Origin: Delftia tsuruhatensis NBRC 16741 | GTDB lineage: Bacteria > Pseudomonadota > Gammaproteobacteria > Burkholderiales > Burkholderiaceae_C | DNA: 56,704 bases | Reading direction: 5' to 3' | Assembly: GCF_001571325.1 (NCBI RefSeq) | Contig: NZ_BCTO01000029.1 | Span: 1 to 56,704 of the forward strand | Shown here: positions 44,053 to 50,077 of the stretch, piece by piece | Numbering within the stretch: the first letter of the stretch is position 1 | How the letters are laid out: each line of letters starts with the position of its first letter | Notes under the pieces: model-generated | Databases searched by the model: none | What the model was told of the DNA's origin: nothing | What the model saw: only the letters and a program-made list of their open reading frames with translations | Made by a program: the position numbers and the translations under genes

Positions 44053-44345
44053 GCTGGCGTCTGGGCAATCAGGAATGACGCGCGGTCCTTGCCGCTGATC
44101 CAGTTCGGAGGCTTGCCCCGGCCGGTCCAGGTCGCGCCAGTCTCGGGATCACGGAACTTGGGCGCGCCCACCGAGCCCTTCGCCTTGAAGCCGGAGGTGG
44201 GGAACACGTCTTGCTGGGTTAGTTGGTACTGCTGAATCAGGGCGCGGGCCTCTGCGACCGCGCCGGCCTTTTCGGTCTTCATCACTTCAGCGATGCGCGC
44301 CTCCAGTTCCGCCTTTTGCTGCAGCAGGGTCTTGTAGTCAGTCAT
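44049..44345 (-). CDS. H-NS-like nucleoid protein
   Basis: 98 residues. N-terminal coiled coil for oligomerisation (YKTLLQQKAELEARIAEVMKTEK, residues 4-30), a linker, and the C-terminal H-NS DNA-binding motif in GATWTGRGKPPNWISG (hook Gly-Arg-Gly-Lys and PxW). It should bind AT-rich DNA in the minor groove. A phage-borne copy can silence phage genes, interfere with host H-NS, or both. GGAG is 9 bases upstream of ATG 44345; in-frame codons further upstream are not protein-like. Confidence 0.9.
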   Translation of the reverse strand: MTDYKTLLQQKAELEARIAEVMKTEKAGAVAEARALIQQYQLTQQDVFPTSGFKAKGSVGAPKFRDPETGATWTGRGKPPNWISGKDRASFLIAQTPA

Positions 44346-44409
44346 CTTCGATTTCTCCAGTGGGTTTAGGAAAGTTGAAGCCCGTGTAACAGGGCCTTTA
44401 AGAATCAAT

Positions 44410-44421
44410 TATCAATTGATA
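44410..44421. promoter_or_regulatory. 12-bp palindrome upstream of H-NS-like gene
   Basis: TATCAATTGATA is a perfect palindrome in an AT-rich stretch (44,390-44,425) 65 bases before the H-NS-like start. It overlaps the stop of the 34-residue gene. Candidate operator or an H-NS autoregulation site. Confidence 0.4.
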
Positions 44422-44516
44422 AACGCAGCCGCGAGCAGGAAGGCTCCGGCAAAGCCGGTGTTGTCGGCCGGCAGGCTCATGCCGGCGGCGCACAGAAGCA
44501 CGCTGCGCAGGCTCAT
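44412..44516 (-). CDS. 34-aa predicted membrane peptide
   Basis: Short reading frame starting ATG at 44514-44516 and ending TGA at 44412-44414. It encodes MSLRSVLLCAAGMSL, a short polar turn (PADNTG), then FAGAFLLAAAFIN, so two hydrophobic stretches that could insert in the membrane. The start overlaps the exonuclease stop as ATGA, the same coupling used by the two genes before it. That is the main support for translation. Function unknown; possible roles are a small inhibitor or membrane effector. Confidence 0.5.
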   Translation of the reverse strand: MSLRSVLLCAAGMSLPADNTGFAGAFLLAAAFIN

Positions 44517-45631
44517 GGCTGGGCCTGGTAGCTGTCACGCACGTCGGTGATGTGCGCGATCAGGCCGTTGCAGAAAGCGGTGAAGCTGCTTTCCGGCATG
44601 TGCACTGCGCCACGCTCCTTGACGGTCTGCACGCCCACCGCGTTGGCTGTGATGGCGCTGACCTCGAGGATGCCCAGGCGGGCATTGATCTGGCCCAGCT
44701 TCAAGGTCTGGCCGCTGGCCACCAGCTCCTGCAGCTGCTGCTGGTCCAGCGCAGCCGGCTGGAGTGCGGCCGGTGGTTCGGGCTGCGGCGTAAGGATGGG
44801 CGCAATCTCCACCTCGACATGCAGATCTGGCTGCGTGGCCAGGTCGAAACCGATCAGTTCGGGCTGCGGCAGTGCCTCGTCGCTGGCGGCAGGCGCTGGC
44901 TCCGGGTGCGTGGCCGTGAATTCCGCGATGCACTGCGCGTAGTACGCCCGGGCCAGTTCCAGCTTCACGTCCATCTGCGCCTCCAGGGCGCGGTCGCGCT
45001 CGATGGCCCAGGTGGTCAGGCGCATGTGCTCCGGGATGTGCTCGACCAGGTGGAGGTGTTGCGGCTCGTGCTGGCCCAGCAGACCCTCTGGCGTGTTGAC
45101 CATGGCGTAGTTGACCTCCCAGCGGTCCACGCCCCACAGGCGCATGTAGCCGCGCATCTGCCATGCATACAGCGAGTCCTCGCAGTCGCGCACGAATGCG
45201 GGGAAGGTTTGCAGACTCCACGAGCATTTCAGGTCGTGGCCGCAGCGGCGCACCAGGTCCACGGTGTCGGCTTCACCCGTGATCTGGCCGTCGCTGCGCC
45301 GCTCGATGTTCTTGACCAGGGCCAGTCCGCGCACACGGTTCAGCAGGGCCAGGCCTTCCGCTTCTACAGCCTTGCCCTTCTCGGTGTACTTGCTCGAAAA
45401 GTTGAAGTCCACGCCCCATATTTCCTGCCGCACCAGCTCGCGGATATAGGTCTTGGCGCCTTCGCTGAGCGTGCGCAGCTTGAGGTCTTCGAGCAGGGCC
45501 TTTTCCTGGTCTGTGCGCTCCTTCTTGGCCTGGATGGCCTCGACCTCGGGCGTGATCAGCGCGGGGTCGATGCTCGCGGGCGCGGTCATCAACCTGCCGA
45601 TGCTCGAGCAGCGAAACAGGATGGGCCTCAT
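44513..45631 (-). CDS. YqaJ-family viral recombinase exonuclease
   Basis: 372 residues. The lambda-exonuclease/YqaJ nuclease core is visible: RCSSIGRLMT near the start, ITGEADTVDLVRRCGHDLKCSWS (Asp and D-x-K metal site), YAWQMRGYMRLWG (QxxxY). It should resect double-stranded ends to expose single strands for the Erf-type partner encoded immediately upstream. The last about 130 residues, after a Pro/Gln-rich linker, form a separate C-terminal domain with ASGQTLKLGQINARLG. ATGA overlap with erf. Confidence 0.85.
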   Translation of the reverse strand: MRPILFRCSSIGRLMTAPASIDPALITPEVEAIQAKKERTDQEKALLEDLKLRTLSEGAKTYIRELVRQEIWGVDFNFSSKYTEKGKAVEAEGLALLNRVRGLALVKNIERRSDGQITGEADTVDLVRRCGHDLKCSWSLQTFPAFVRDCEDSLYAWQMRGYMRLWGVDRWEVNYAMVNTPEGLLGQHEPQHLHLVEHIPEHMRLTTWAIERDRALEAQMDVKLELARAYYAQCIAEFTATHPEPAPAASDEALPQPELIGFDLATQPDLHVEVEIAPILTPQPEPPAALQPAALDQQQLQELVASGQTLKLGQINARLGILEVSAITANAVGVQTVKERGAVHMPESSFTAFCNGLIAHITDVRDSYQAQP

Positions 45632-46380
45632 GGCGCGCCTCTTGTGGCGGCAGCGTTGAAGGCGATGAGGCCGGCGCGGTCTTCGGTGAGGGCGGCACGG
45701 CCTTCGCGGCAGGCCTCGGCGAACTTGTCGGTACCGCGCACGCTGATGATGTAGTCCACCCAGCCCTGCGCATGCGCATTCAGTGGGGCAGCGGCGCCGC
45801 CTTGGCCGTCGTCGTCCTCGCCGGCCTCGGCCACGCCCGTGATCTGCTTGAGCGTGTGCCGCTGCAGGTAGGTCGTGGTGGAAATGATGGCCTGGATGGC
45901 GTTCTTGCCTCCGGTCTCGTCGGGTTGGGCCGTGAGCGAGATCTTTTCGCTGTGGCCTAGACGATGCCGCAGCTTGCAGGTCACGGTGATGTCGCGGCCG
46001 GCCTGGCTGGTTTCCCAGGACCGCGAGAAGCCGTGGGCGGACAGCTCCGGGCCCACGGCCTGCACCACGTCATCCAGTTCGGCGTGCATGTAGCTGGTGC
46101 GGCCCTTCATTGTGGTGAAGTCCACGGCCTTGCGCTTCATGATTCTGATGCCCTTGGCCTGGAAAGCGGCCAATGCTTCGTTGTAGGCCTTCTCTGCCTC
46201 TCGGCGCTCACCTCGCTCCCACAGATCCATCAATTTTTCGATCTGCTCGGGCGGCACGCCGCGCTCTTGCAGCGTCAGCAGGAAGTGCGCAGCAGGGGAC
46301 ATGACCAGGGCAGCGGGCGCGGCGTTTGCCGTTGGCATCAGGTCAATGGCTGCCGCTTCGGTGTTTGAAACAGCGTTCAT
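45628..46380 (-). CDS. erf: Erf-family single-strand annealing protein
   Basis: 250 residues. ERF pattern: YNEALAAFQAKGIRIMKRKAVDF, TSYMHAELDDVVQAVGPELSAHGFSRSW, and AIQAIISTTTYLQRHTLKQITGVAEAGEDDDGQ. Erf rings anneal complementary single strands during phage recombination and circularisation. It is translationally coupled to the YqaJ-type exonuclease, giving a RecE/RecT-like pair. ATG 46378-46380 is chosen since the sequence before it is not family-like. Confidence 0.87.
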   Translation of the reverse strand: MNAVSNTEAAAIDLMPTANAAPAALVMSPAAHFLLTLQERGVPPEQIEKLMDLWERGERREAEKAYNEALAAFQAKGIRIMKRKAVDFTTMKGRTSYMHAELDDVVQAVGPELSAHGFSRSWETSQAGRDITVTCKLRHRLGHSEKISLTAQPDETGGKNAIQAIISTTTYLQRHTLKQITGVAEAGEDDDGQGGAAAPLNAHAQGWVDYIISVRGTDKFAEACREGRAALTEDRAGLIAFNAAATRGAP

Positions 46381-46399
46381 GGGAACCTCGGAGGTTGCG

Positions 46400-46426
46400 G
46401 AAAAAGTAACGCCCGCAGCAGCGGGC
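46400..46426 (-). terminator. intrinsic terminator-like hairpin upstream of erf
   Basis: GCCCGC (46411-46416), AGCA loop, GCGGGC (46421-46426). On the minus strand it is followed by GTTACTTTTT. It lies between the small-protein cluster and erf, so leftward transcripts need to pass it. Confidence 0.65.
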
Positions 46427-46465
46427 GATGGTCGGCGCCGGCGTGGCGCTTGGTGGATGGGGCGG

Positions 46466-46624
46466 TCATTCCGGGTCTTCCGGATCGCCGCGCATTTCGC
46501 GGACGGCGGACAGGTAGCGGCGCCCGCCGGCAGGCCAAGCGCGGTCCAGTTTTTCCCCGGCCTCTTCAAGCAATTCGAGCAGCATGGGCACCTTCTCGGC
46601 GTCGGTGAGTTCGGATAGCTTCAT
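46466..46624 (-). CDS. small hypothetical phage protein, 52 aa
   Basis: MKLSELTDAEKVPMLLELLEEAGEKL, then a basic segment and an acidic end (REMRGDPEDPE). Predicted mostly helical and cytoplasmic; no family recognised. ATG 46622-46624 overlaps the stop of the 69-residue membrane protein gene as ATGA, which supports expression. Confidence 0.6.
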   Translation of the reverse strand: MKLSELTDAEKVPMLLELLEEAGEKLDRAWPAGGRRYLSAVREMRGDPEDPE

Positions 46625-46830
46625 GGCTTTTCGCGGTGGCATTCCACCTGCCTCTCGTCCAGCCATTCCGCATGCATGCCGGGGCACGCCAGCGCGCTGA
46701 CGGTGGCGGGCGGCGCCTTGCCGGGCTCATCGTCCAGCGTTGCCTGCAGGCACAGCAGGCTGATGCCCAGCAGCATGGCAATCAGCCATGCAAGCGGCGG
46801 CGGGTTCGGAATTTCGTCACGTTGGTGCAT
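46621..46830 (-). CDS. small phage membrane protein, 69 aa
   Basis: One clear membrane helix (PPLAWLIAMLLGISLLCLQA, about residues 12-30), followed by a polar domain with two cysteines (ALACPGMHAEW and QVECHREKP). No family recognised. ATG 46828-46830 has GGAG-type bases nearby (revcomp GAGGAGCCACC). It lies in a set of small overlapping genes in the leftward early arm. Confidence 0.6.
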   Translation of the reverse strand: MHQRDEIPNPPPLAWLIAMLLGISLLCLQATLDDEPGKAPPATVSALACPGMHAEWLDERQVECHREKP

Positions 46831-46843
46831 GGTGGCTCCTCGA

Positions 46844-47185
46844 TCAGTGGCGGTTTCGTTGAAGGTCTGCGATGTCTTCGCGGGCACGTTGGCGGGCATA
46901 GGCCCGCAGCCACTCGTCCATGGAATTGCCCATGACGGTCAGCTGCGGGTGCTCGGGATTCAGGCTCTGGCCCATGCGCTCGCTGGCGGCGGCGATCTGC
47001 TGGGCCAGCTCGTACTGCGCGGCCTGCAGGGCTTCCTGCACGAACTCGGCCGCGAATGGCGGGCCGTAGTAGTCGCGGACATAGGCGTCCAGCTCGACGT
47101 CTTCTGCCTCGGCGCGGTCTTCCTGTGCCGCGCGCTCGGCATCGGCCACGGAGGCCCAGCAGATAGAGGGGAGTCGTGCATTCAT
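46844..47185 (-). CDS. hypothetical phage protein, 113 aa
   Basis: Highly acidic and helical: DAERAAQEDRAEAEDVELDAYVRDYYGPPFAAEFVQEALQ, then AQQIAAASERMGQSLNPEHP and a basic C-terminus. No family recognised. The start at 47183-47185 has GGAGGCCCACATG context with GGAGG. First gene of the small-protein run after the terminator of the P63C gene. Confidence 0.6.
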   Translation of the reverse strand: MNARLPSICWASVADAERAAQEDRAEAEDVELDAYVRDYYGPPFAAEFVQEALQAAQYELAQQIAAASERMGQSLNPEHPQLTVMGNSMDEWLRAYARQRAREDIADLQRNRH

Positions 47186-47200
47186 GTGGGCCTCCGGAAA

Positions 47201-47235
47201 TGAAAAAGGCCCGCTAGCCATGAGGCTGCGGGCCT
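47201..47235 (-). terminator. strong intrinsic terminator after P63C gene
   Basis: AGGCCCGC (47207-47214) pairs with GCGGGCCT (47228-47235), with AGCC (47216-47219) and GGCT (47224-47227) extending the stem. On the minus strand it is followed by TTTTTCATTT (47198-47206 region). It ends the leftward P63C transcript. Confidence 0.85.
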
Positions 47236-47319
47236 GAAAATCTGAGGATTGAAGGACTTACTCCATATTTCTGTACTGACGGAGAGTCCTTGTTGTTGGA
47301 TGGTTCATGAACTGCGAGA

Positions 47320-48327
47320 TCATCGATCTGGCTGCTCAAGGTTCAGTGTGTAGGAGTCACCAAAGCGTGGGTGGAAGCGGTTCAGTTTGCTGATGAAGTC
47401 GGGGTAGTCAGTAGACAATTTCATTGCCATGACAACTGACGCTAGGTGCTCCCGCAGCTTCGGATGGCCAACTTCTTGGGTGAGTCGTTGATGTAGTCGC
47501 GCCTTTTTTTCATCTTTGGCTGCTTGGCGCTTTAGCTCTTCAAGCAGGCCAGGAGCCAAGCGCTCATAAACGATGTCGTTAGTCAGCATGCCGAAGTACT
47601 GAGGGCGGAATTTTGGGTTCTCTGGGGGGTACTTCAATCCCCGCAGCCTGAACAAGTTCTCATAGAAATCGGCGGGGAAGGTGCGCACGTAGGGTTGGAG
47701 TTCCTTGGCGACAAAGGCTTCCAGAATCTTGGCAAGTGAGTCCTTGGCACGGTCCTTTTCGTAACCCGTAGCCTCATCGATCAAAGCGATGATGCCAACT
47801 CGAGCAAAGCCGCGAACCAAGATCTCGCATTGAATTGCAATGTTCTCGTAAGCGGGTGGCAGCCTGTTTGCTGCCCGAGCCGCCAGAACAGCTTCGCAAA
47901 TGTCGGCCAGCACATCAGCTTGATAGCCGTATGTGATGCGCCCCGCATCTTGACGACGGAATTTGATTGGGTTCTTCAAAGACGCGACCAAGTCGTTTTT
48001 GCTGAACTCGACGATGGAAGAGTGGGCGGCAAAGCTCACCACACGCGAGTCCCCAGTGGCGGTAGAGCCGCGTGTGATTTTGAGCGCAGCAGTCAAGCCG
48101 CGCTCAGATAAAACTCGTGTCCCGTCTTCCAGCACGTAGCACGGGATCTTGACCTCGCCCAGCACAAGAGGATGGTCTTCAGATCCGTGTGTTGCCATCG
48201 GTAGCTTGGCATTCTCGGCTTTCGCTTTCGCTGCCTTGCTGGCTTGCGCACTCAGTTCTGTCTTAGACAGCTTTGCAGCCCGGGCGAGCCCTCCGGCGGC
48301 CTTCCCTTTGGTGTCTTTGGTTGCCAT
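47320..48327 (-). CDS. P63C domain protein
   Basis: 335 residues. The P63C domain pattern lies in the second half: FPADFYENLFRLRGLKYPPENPKFRPQYFGMLTNDIVYERLAPGLLEELKR. An N-terminal Lys/Ala-rich segment of about 50 residues is followed by LVLGEVKIPCYVLEDGTRVLSERGL. Function is unknown; such proteins are frequent on phages and integrative elements. GC is distinctly lower than in neighbours, and it has its own promoter and terminator, so it is probably expressed independently in the lysogen. ATG 48327 preferred over ATG 48363. Confidence 0.85.
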   Translation of the reverse strand: MATKDTKGKAAGGLARAAKLSKTELSAQASKAAKAKAENAKLPMATHGSEDHPLVLGEVKIPCYVLEDGTRVLSERGLTAALKITRGSTATGDSRVVSFAAHSSIVEFSKNDLVASLKNPIKFRRQDAGRITYGYQADVLADICEAVLAARAANRLPPAYENIAIQCEILVRGFARVGIIALIDEATGYEKDRAKDSLAKILEAFVAKELQPYVRTFPADFYENLFRLRGLKYPPENPKFRPQYFGMLTNDIVYERLAPGLLEELKRQAAKDEKKARLHQRLTQEVGHPKLREHLASVVMAMKLSTDYPDFISKLNRFHPRFGDSYTLNLEQPDR

Positions 48328-48361
48328 TCTGCGCCACCCAAAAAGTTGTGAAAGTGCTTGC

Positions 48362-48389
48362 ATGATACATAAATGCAAGCAGATTTCAA
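48362..48389 (-). promoter_or_regulatory. sigma-70-like promoter of P63C gene
   Basis: On the minus strand TTGAAA (complement of 48384-48389), 16-base spacer, TATCAT (complement of 48362-48367). The P63C start lies 35 bases downstream at 48327. Confidence 0.55.
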
Positions 48390-48477
48390 ATTTTGCGTGC
48401 ATAAATTTACGATGCATGCGCCAGCATGCTGAGGCCCGGTTCGGGCTTATCTGGAAGCGTATGGGCGCGACTACCGT

Positions 48478-48516
48478 GAAACCAAAGCGGCCTCGGTTGG
48501 AAGCCGCTTTGGTTTC
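48478..48516. other. perfect 14-bp stem-loop in leftward leader
   Basis: GAAACCAAAGCGGC (48478-48491) and GCCGCTTTGGTTTC (48503-48516), loop 11 bases. No T-run directly follows on either strand, so it is not a standard terminator. It would form about 270 bases downstream of the leftward promoter at 48786-48814. Confidence 0.75.
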
Positions 48517-48785
48517 GCCCGTTCTTTCCGGGCCGTCAGCGCTTGCGCGCAGGGCTTTTCTGTTCTTGGCCTCCCTGTTTGCCTCACCTCATTGCCCGTC
48601 TACGGCGCTTGGCCGACTGGGCCTGGCAGGACTGCCAGAGCAGAGCAGTGGCCCATGCCCACTGGTGCGTTTGCCGGGATGCCCCGCAGGTGGGGCAAAC
48701 ATCGGCTGCAATTTTTGAAAGACCGGGGCTGGCCCGGCCAATGCCGTGGAGCCCGCCGGCAGCAAGATTGCTGCTGACGAGGCGA

Positions 48786-48814
48786 ATTATCGGAACACCG
48801 AATTTTCTTGTCAA
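48786..48814 (-). promoter_or_regulatory. leftward early promoter (pL-like)
   Basis: On the minus strand TTGACA (complement of 48809-48814), 17-base spacer, GATAAT (complement of 48786-48791). This is nearly perfect sigma-70 consensus. Operator-like TCGG-N4-CCGA sites overlap its -10/spacer and abut its -35, which fits repression by the prophage repressor. Confidence 0.8.
48790..48801. promoter_or_regulatory. operator L1
   Basis: TCGGAACACCGA, matching the TCGG-N4-YCGA pattern, inside the leftward promoter spacer and -10. Confidence 0.6.
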
Positions 48815-48826
48815 TCGGAATTCCGA
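48815..48826. promoter_or_regulatory. operator L2
   Basis: TCGGAATTCCGA, a perfect 12-base palindrome directly next to the leftward -35 box. A looser version (CGGAAA-T-TTTCCG) follows at about 48835-48847. Confidence 0.6.
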
Positions 48827-48893
48827 ATTATTTTCGGAAATTTTCCGCGATCATGGATGGCTGTCATGGTGGATTGTTCGGTGCTCCGAAGAG

Positions 48894-48960
48894 GCAATCC
48901 TGGATTGCGCAACTGTGCGTTGCGCTCCGCAATCTAGGATTGCGCAACCTACGATTGCGG
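48894..48960. repeat. GATTGCG repeat array upstream of HTH gene
   Basis: GCAATCC-T-GGATTGC (48894-48908), GGATTGCGCAAC at 48902-48913 and again at 48937-48948 (35 bases apart), the inverted form GTTGCGC-TCC-GCAATC (48919-48934), and GATTGCGG (48953-48960). The array ends directly at the -35 box of the HTH gene promoter, so it is probably a regulator binding array, or less likely an iteron set. Confidence 0.7.
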
Positions 48961-48989
48961 GTGACATACGTGTAACTGTCTGCCATACT
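48961..48989 (+). promoter_or_regulatory. promoter of HTH regulator gene
   Basis: GTGACA (48961-48966), 17-base spacer, CATACT (48984-48989). The gene starts at 49017 with AGGAAG just upstream. Confidence 0.55.
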
Positions 48990-49016
48990 GTTAAAAAACA
49001 CAGTGCAGGAAGTTGA

Positions 49017-49427
49017 ATGAAGTCGGAGCGGATGCAGGGGTTAGGTGCCCGGATCAAGAGCGCGCGTATGGCGCTGGGCATGAGCCAAGACTATGTGGCC
49101 AATTCCCTCGGTGGGACGAGGCAAGCGGTGTCGGCTTGGGAGAGAGGGATAGCTTCGCCTTCCGCAACTCAACTTGCAGAGCTGTCGGAGCTATTCTGTG
49201 TCTGTGCTCACGAGCTGCTGTTCGGCGATAGTTTTGCGAAAAGCGGCATCAGTGCTCTGATGGTGCGGAAGATCGAAGCTAAGCCTATACGCAAGCCAAC
49301 GGCCGCGTTGGCTGATCAAAGGCCCTGGTCCACCAGCTTTTTGGCCGACTTCCTCACCGCTGGCGAGCGCGGGCCAGCTGCAGCTGTTCGACGCACTGAT
49401 GGTGTGGAAGGGGATTTGGCGGCCTGA
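49017..49427 (+). CDS. XRE-type HTH regulator of the immunity region
   Basis: 136 residues. HTH_3 (XRE) domain at about 7-65: LGARIKSARMALGMSQDYVANSLGGTRQAVSAWERGIASPSATQLAELSELF. The remaining 70 residues have no family; the last 37 codons are antisense to the CI-like gene, so that tail may be dispensable. Probably binds its own upstream GATTGCG array (inference from position). Start ATG 49017. Confidence 0.8.
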   Translation: MKSERMQGLGARIKSARMALGMSQDYVANSLGGTRQAVSAWERGIASPSATQLAELSELFCVCAHELLFGDSFAKSGISALMVRKIEAKPIRKPTAALADQRPWSTSFLADFLTAGERGPAAAVRRTDGVEGDLAA

Positions 49428-49792
49428 TAGTTGTTGAACTCGTGGTTCAAGTCGATGAGCATTGCGTCGCGCTTTGCATCGTCGGGGAGGCCGCGAAAGA
49501 GCATCACAAGCTGGGCCTCCAGGCCGGTGAGCTGCGCAAAGTTTGTGACTTCTGGAGGCCCCTCGCCGTGTAGCAGGTACTCAGGGCGAAGTGCAAGGGC
49601 GTGACACAAACCAAGGAAGTGCGATGCGCGGGGCTCCTTGGTTTTTCCTTTCAGCAATTCGTTGAGCGCGGGTTGGCCCATCCCGGCCAGCTCCGCGAGT
49701 TCCTTCTGTTTGTAACCACGCTCAGCCATCCACCACTGTAGGCGGTCGCCAAAGGCAGCGAAGTCTGGAGGGGGCATCATAAGCTCAATCAT
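49316..49792 (-). CDS. CI-like prophage repressor (HTH only)
   Basis: 158 residues. N-terminal XRE HTH: FGDRLQWWMAERGYKQKELAELAGMGQPALNELLKGKTKEPRASHFLGLCHALALRPEYLL. No S24 peptidase (Ser/Lys) domain follows; the C-terminal 80 residues are helical and basic. A repressor without self-cleavage implies that induction needs another signal or an anti-repressor. It is transcribed leftward from the same region as the Cro-like gene, the lambda cI/cro geometry. Start ATG 49790-49792 or the one four codons later. Confidence 0.78.
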   Translation of the reverse strand: MIELMMPPPDFAAFGDRLQWWMAERGYKQKELAELAGMGQPALNELLKGKTKEPRASHFLGLCHALALRPEYLLHGEGPPEVTNFAQLTGLEAQLVMLFRGLPDDAKRDAMLIDLNHEFNNYQAAKSPSTPSVRRTAAAGPRSPAVRKSAKKLVDQGL

Positions 49793-49806
49793 CCATCCTT
49801 AAAAAT

Positions 49807-49818
49807 TCGGAAAATCGA
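49807..49818. promoter_or_regulatory. operator R3
   Basis: TCGGAAAATCGA, matching the TCGG-N4-YCGA pattern, 15 bases from the repressor start codon, a place suited to autoregulation. Confidence 0.5.
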
Positions 49819-49828
49819 TGTTTTTTTA

Positions 49829-49857
49829 TTGACCGATTTATCGGAATACCGAATAAT
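49829..49857 (+). promoter_or_regulatory. rightward early promoter (pR-like)
   Basis: TTGACC (49829-49834), 17-base spacer, AATAAT (49852-49857). The Cro-like start codon at 49865 is 8 bases after the -10 box, so the message would be leaderless or nearly so. Confidence 0.65.
49841..49852. promoter_or_regulatory. operator R1
   Basis: TCGGAATACCGA within the rightward promoter spacer; inverted half-sites CCGA-TTTA-TCGG (49833-49844) precede it. Confidence 0.6.
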
Positions 49858-49864
49858 CGGCAGG

Positions 49865-50077
49865 ATGACACCCTCCGAACTCATCACCTACTTCAAGACC
49901 CAGTCGCTTGCCGCCCGTGCGCTGGGATGTGCGCAATCCTCGATCTCGGGGTGGGTTGAGCAAGGCCACATTCCTGATGGTCGCCAGTACCAAATTCAGT
50001 TGGCTACCGCAGGGCGGCTGCTTGCAGATCGGCCTGCCTTACGCAACGCGGTGGAAGGGGCGGGAACAGATGCTTGA
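49865..50077 (+). CDS. Cro/YdaS-like DNA-binding protein
   Basis: 70 residues: MTPSELITYFKTQSLAARALGCAQSSISGWVEQGHIPDGRQYQIQLATAGRLL, the Cro/YdaS pattern in which the turn GCAQSSISGW contacts DNA. First gene of the rightward early operon, so it likely represses the CI-like gene and later its own promoter. No RBS is seen and the promoter lies immediately upstream, as for a leaderless message. Its end overlaps the next gene by 8 bases. Confidence 0.85.
   Translation: MTPSELITYFKTQSLAARALGCAQSSISGWVEQGHIPDGRQYQIQLATAGRLLADRPALRNAVEGAGTDA

Larger units (their letters stand above)
48328..49016. other. 689-base noncoding control region of the prophage
   Basis: No convincing gene on either strand. 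It holds the P63C promoter, a perfect 14-bp hairpin (48478-48516), a consensus leftward promoter with operators (48786-48826) and a GATTGCG repeat array (48894-48960) before the promoter of the HTH gene. Short open frames in it lack ATG or RBS. Confidence 0.6.

Noticed and set aside
48478..48516. The 14-bp hairpin as a standard intrinsic terminator
   Set aside because: No T-run follows on either strand; recorded as a stem-loop only.
48584..48814. 76-codon minus-strand frame after the leftward promoter
   Set aside because: Its only start is a TTG that is part of the -35 box, so it cannot be in the transcript; the CPTC motif is therefore not taken as evidence.
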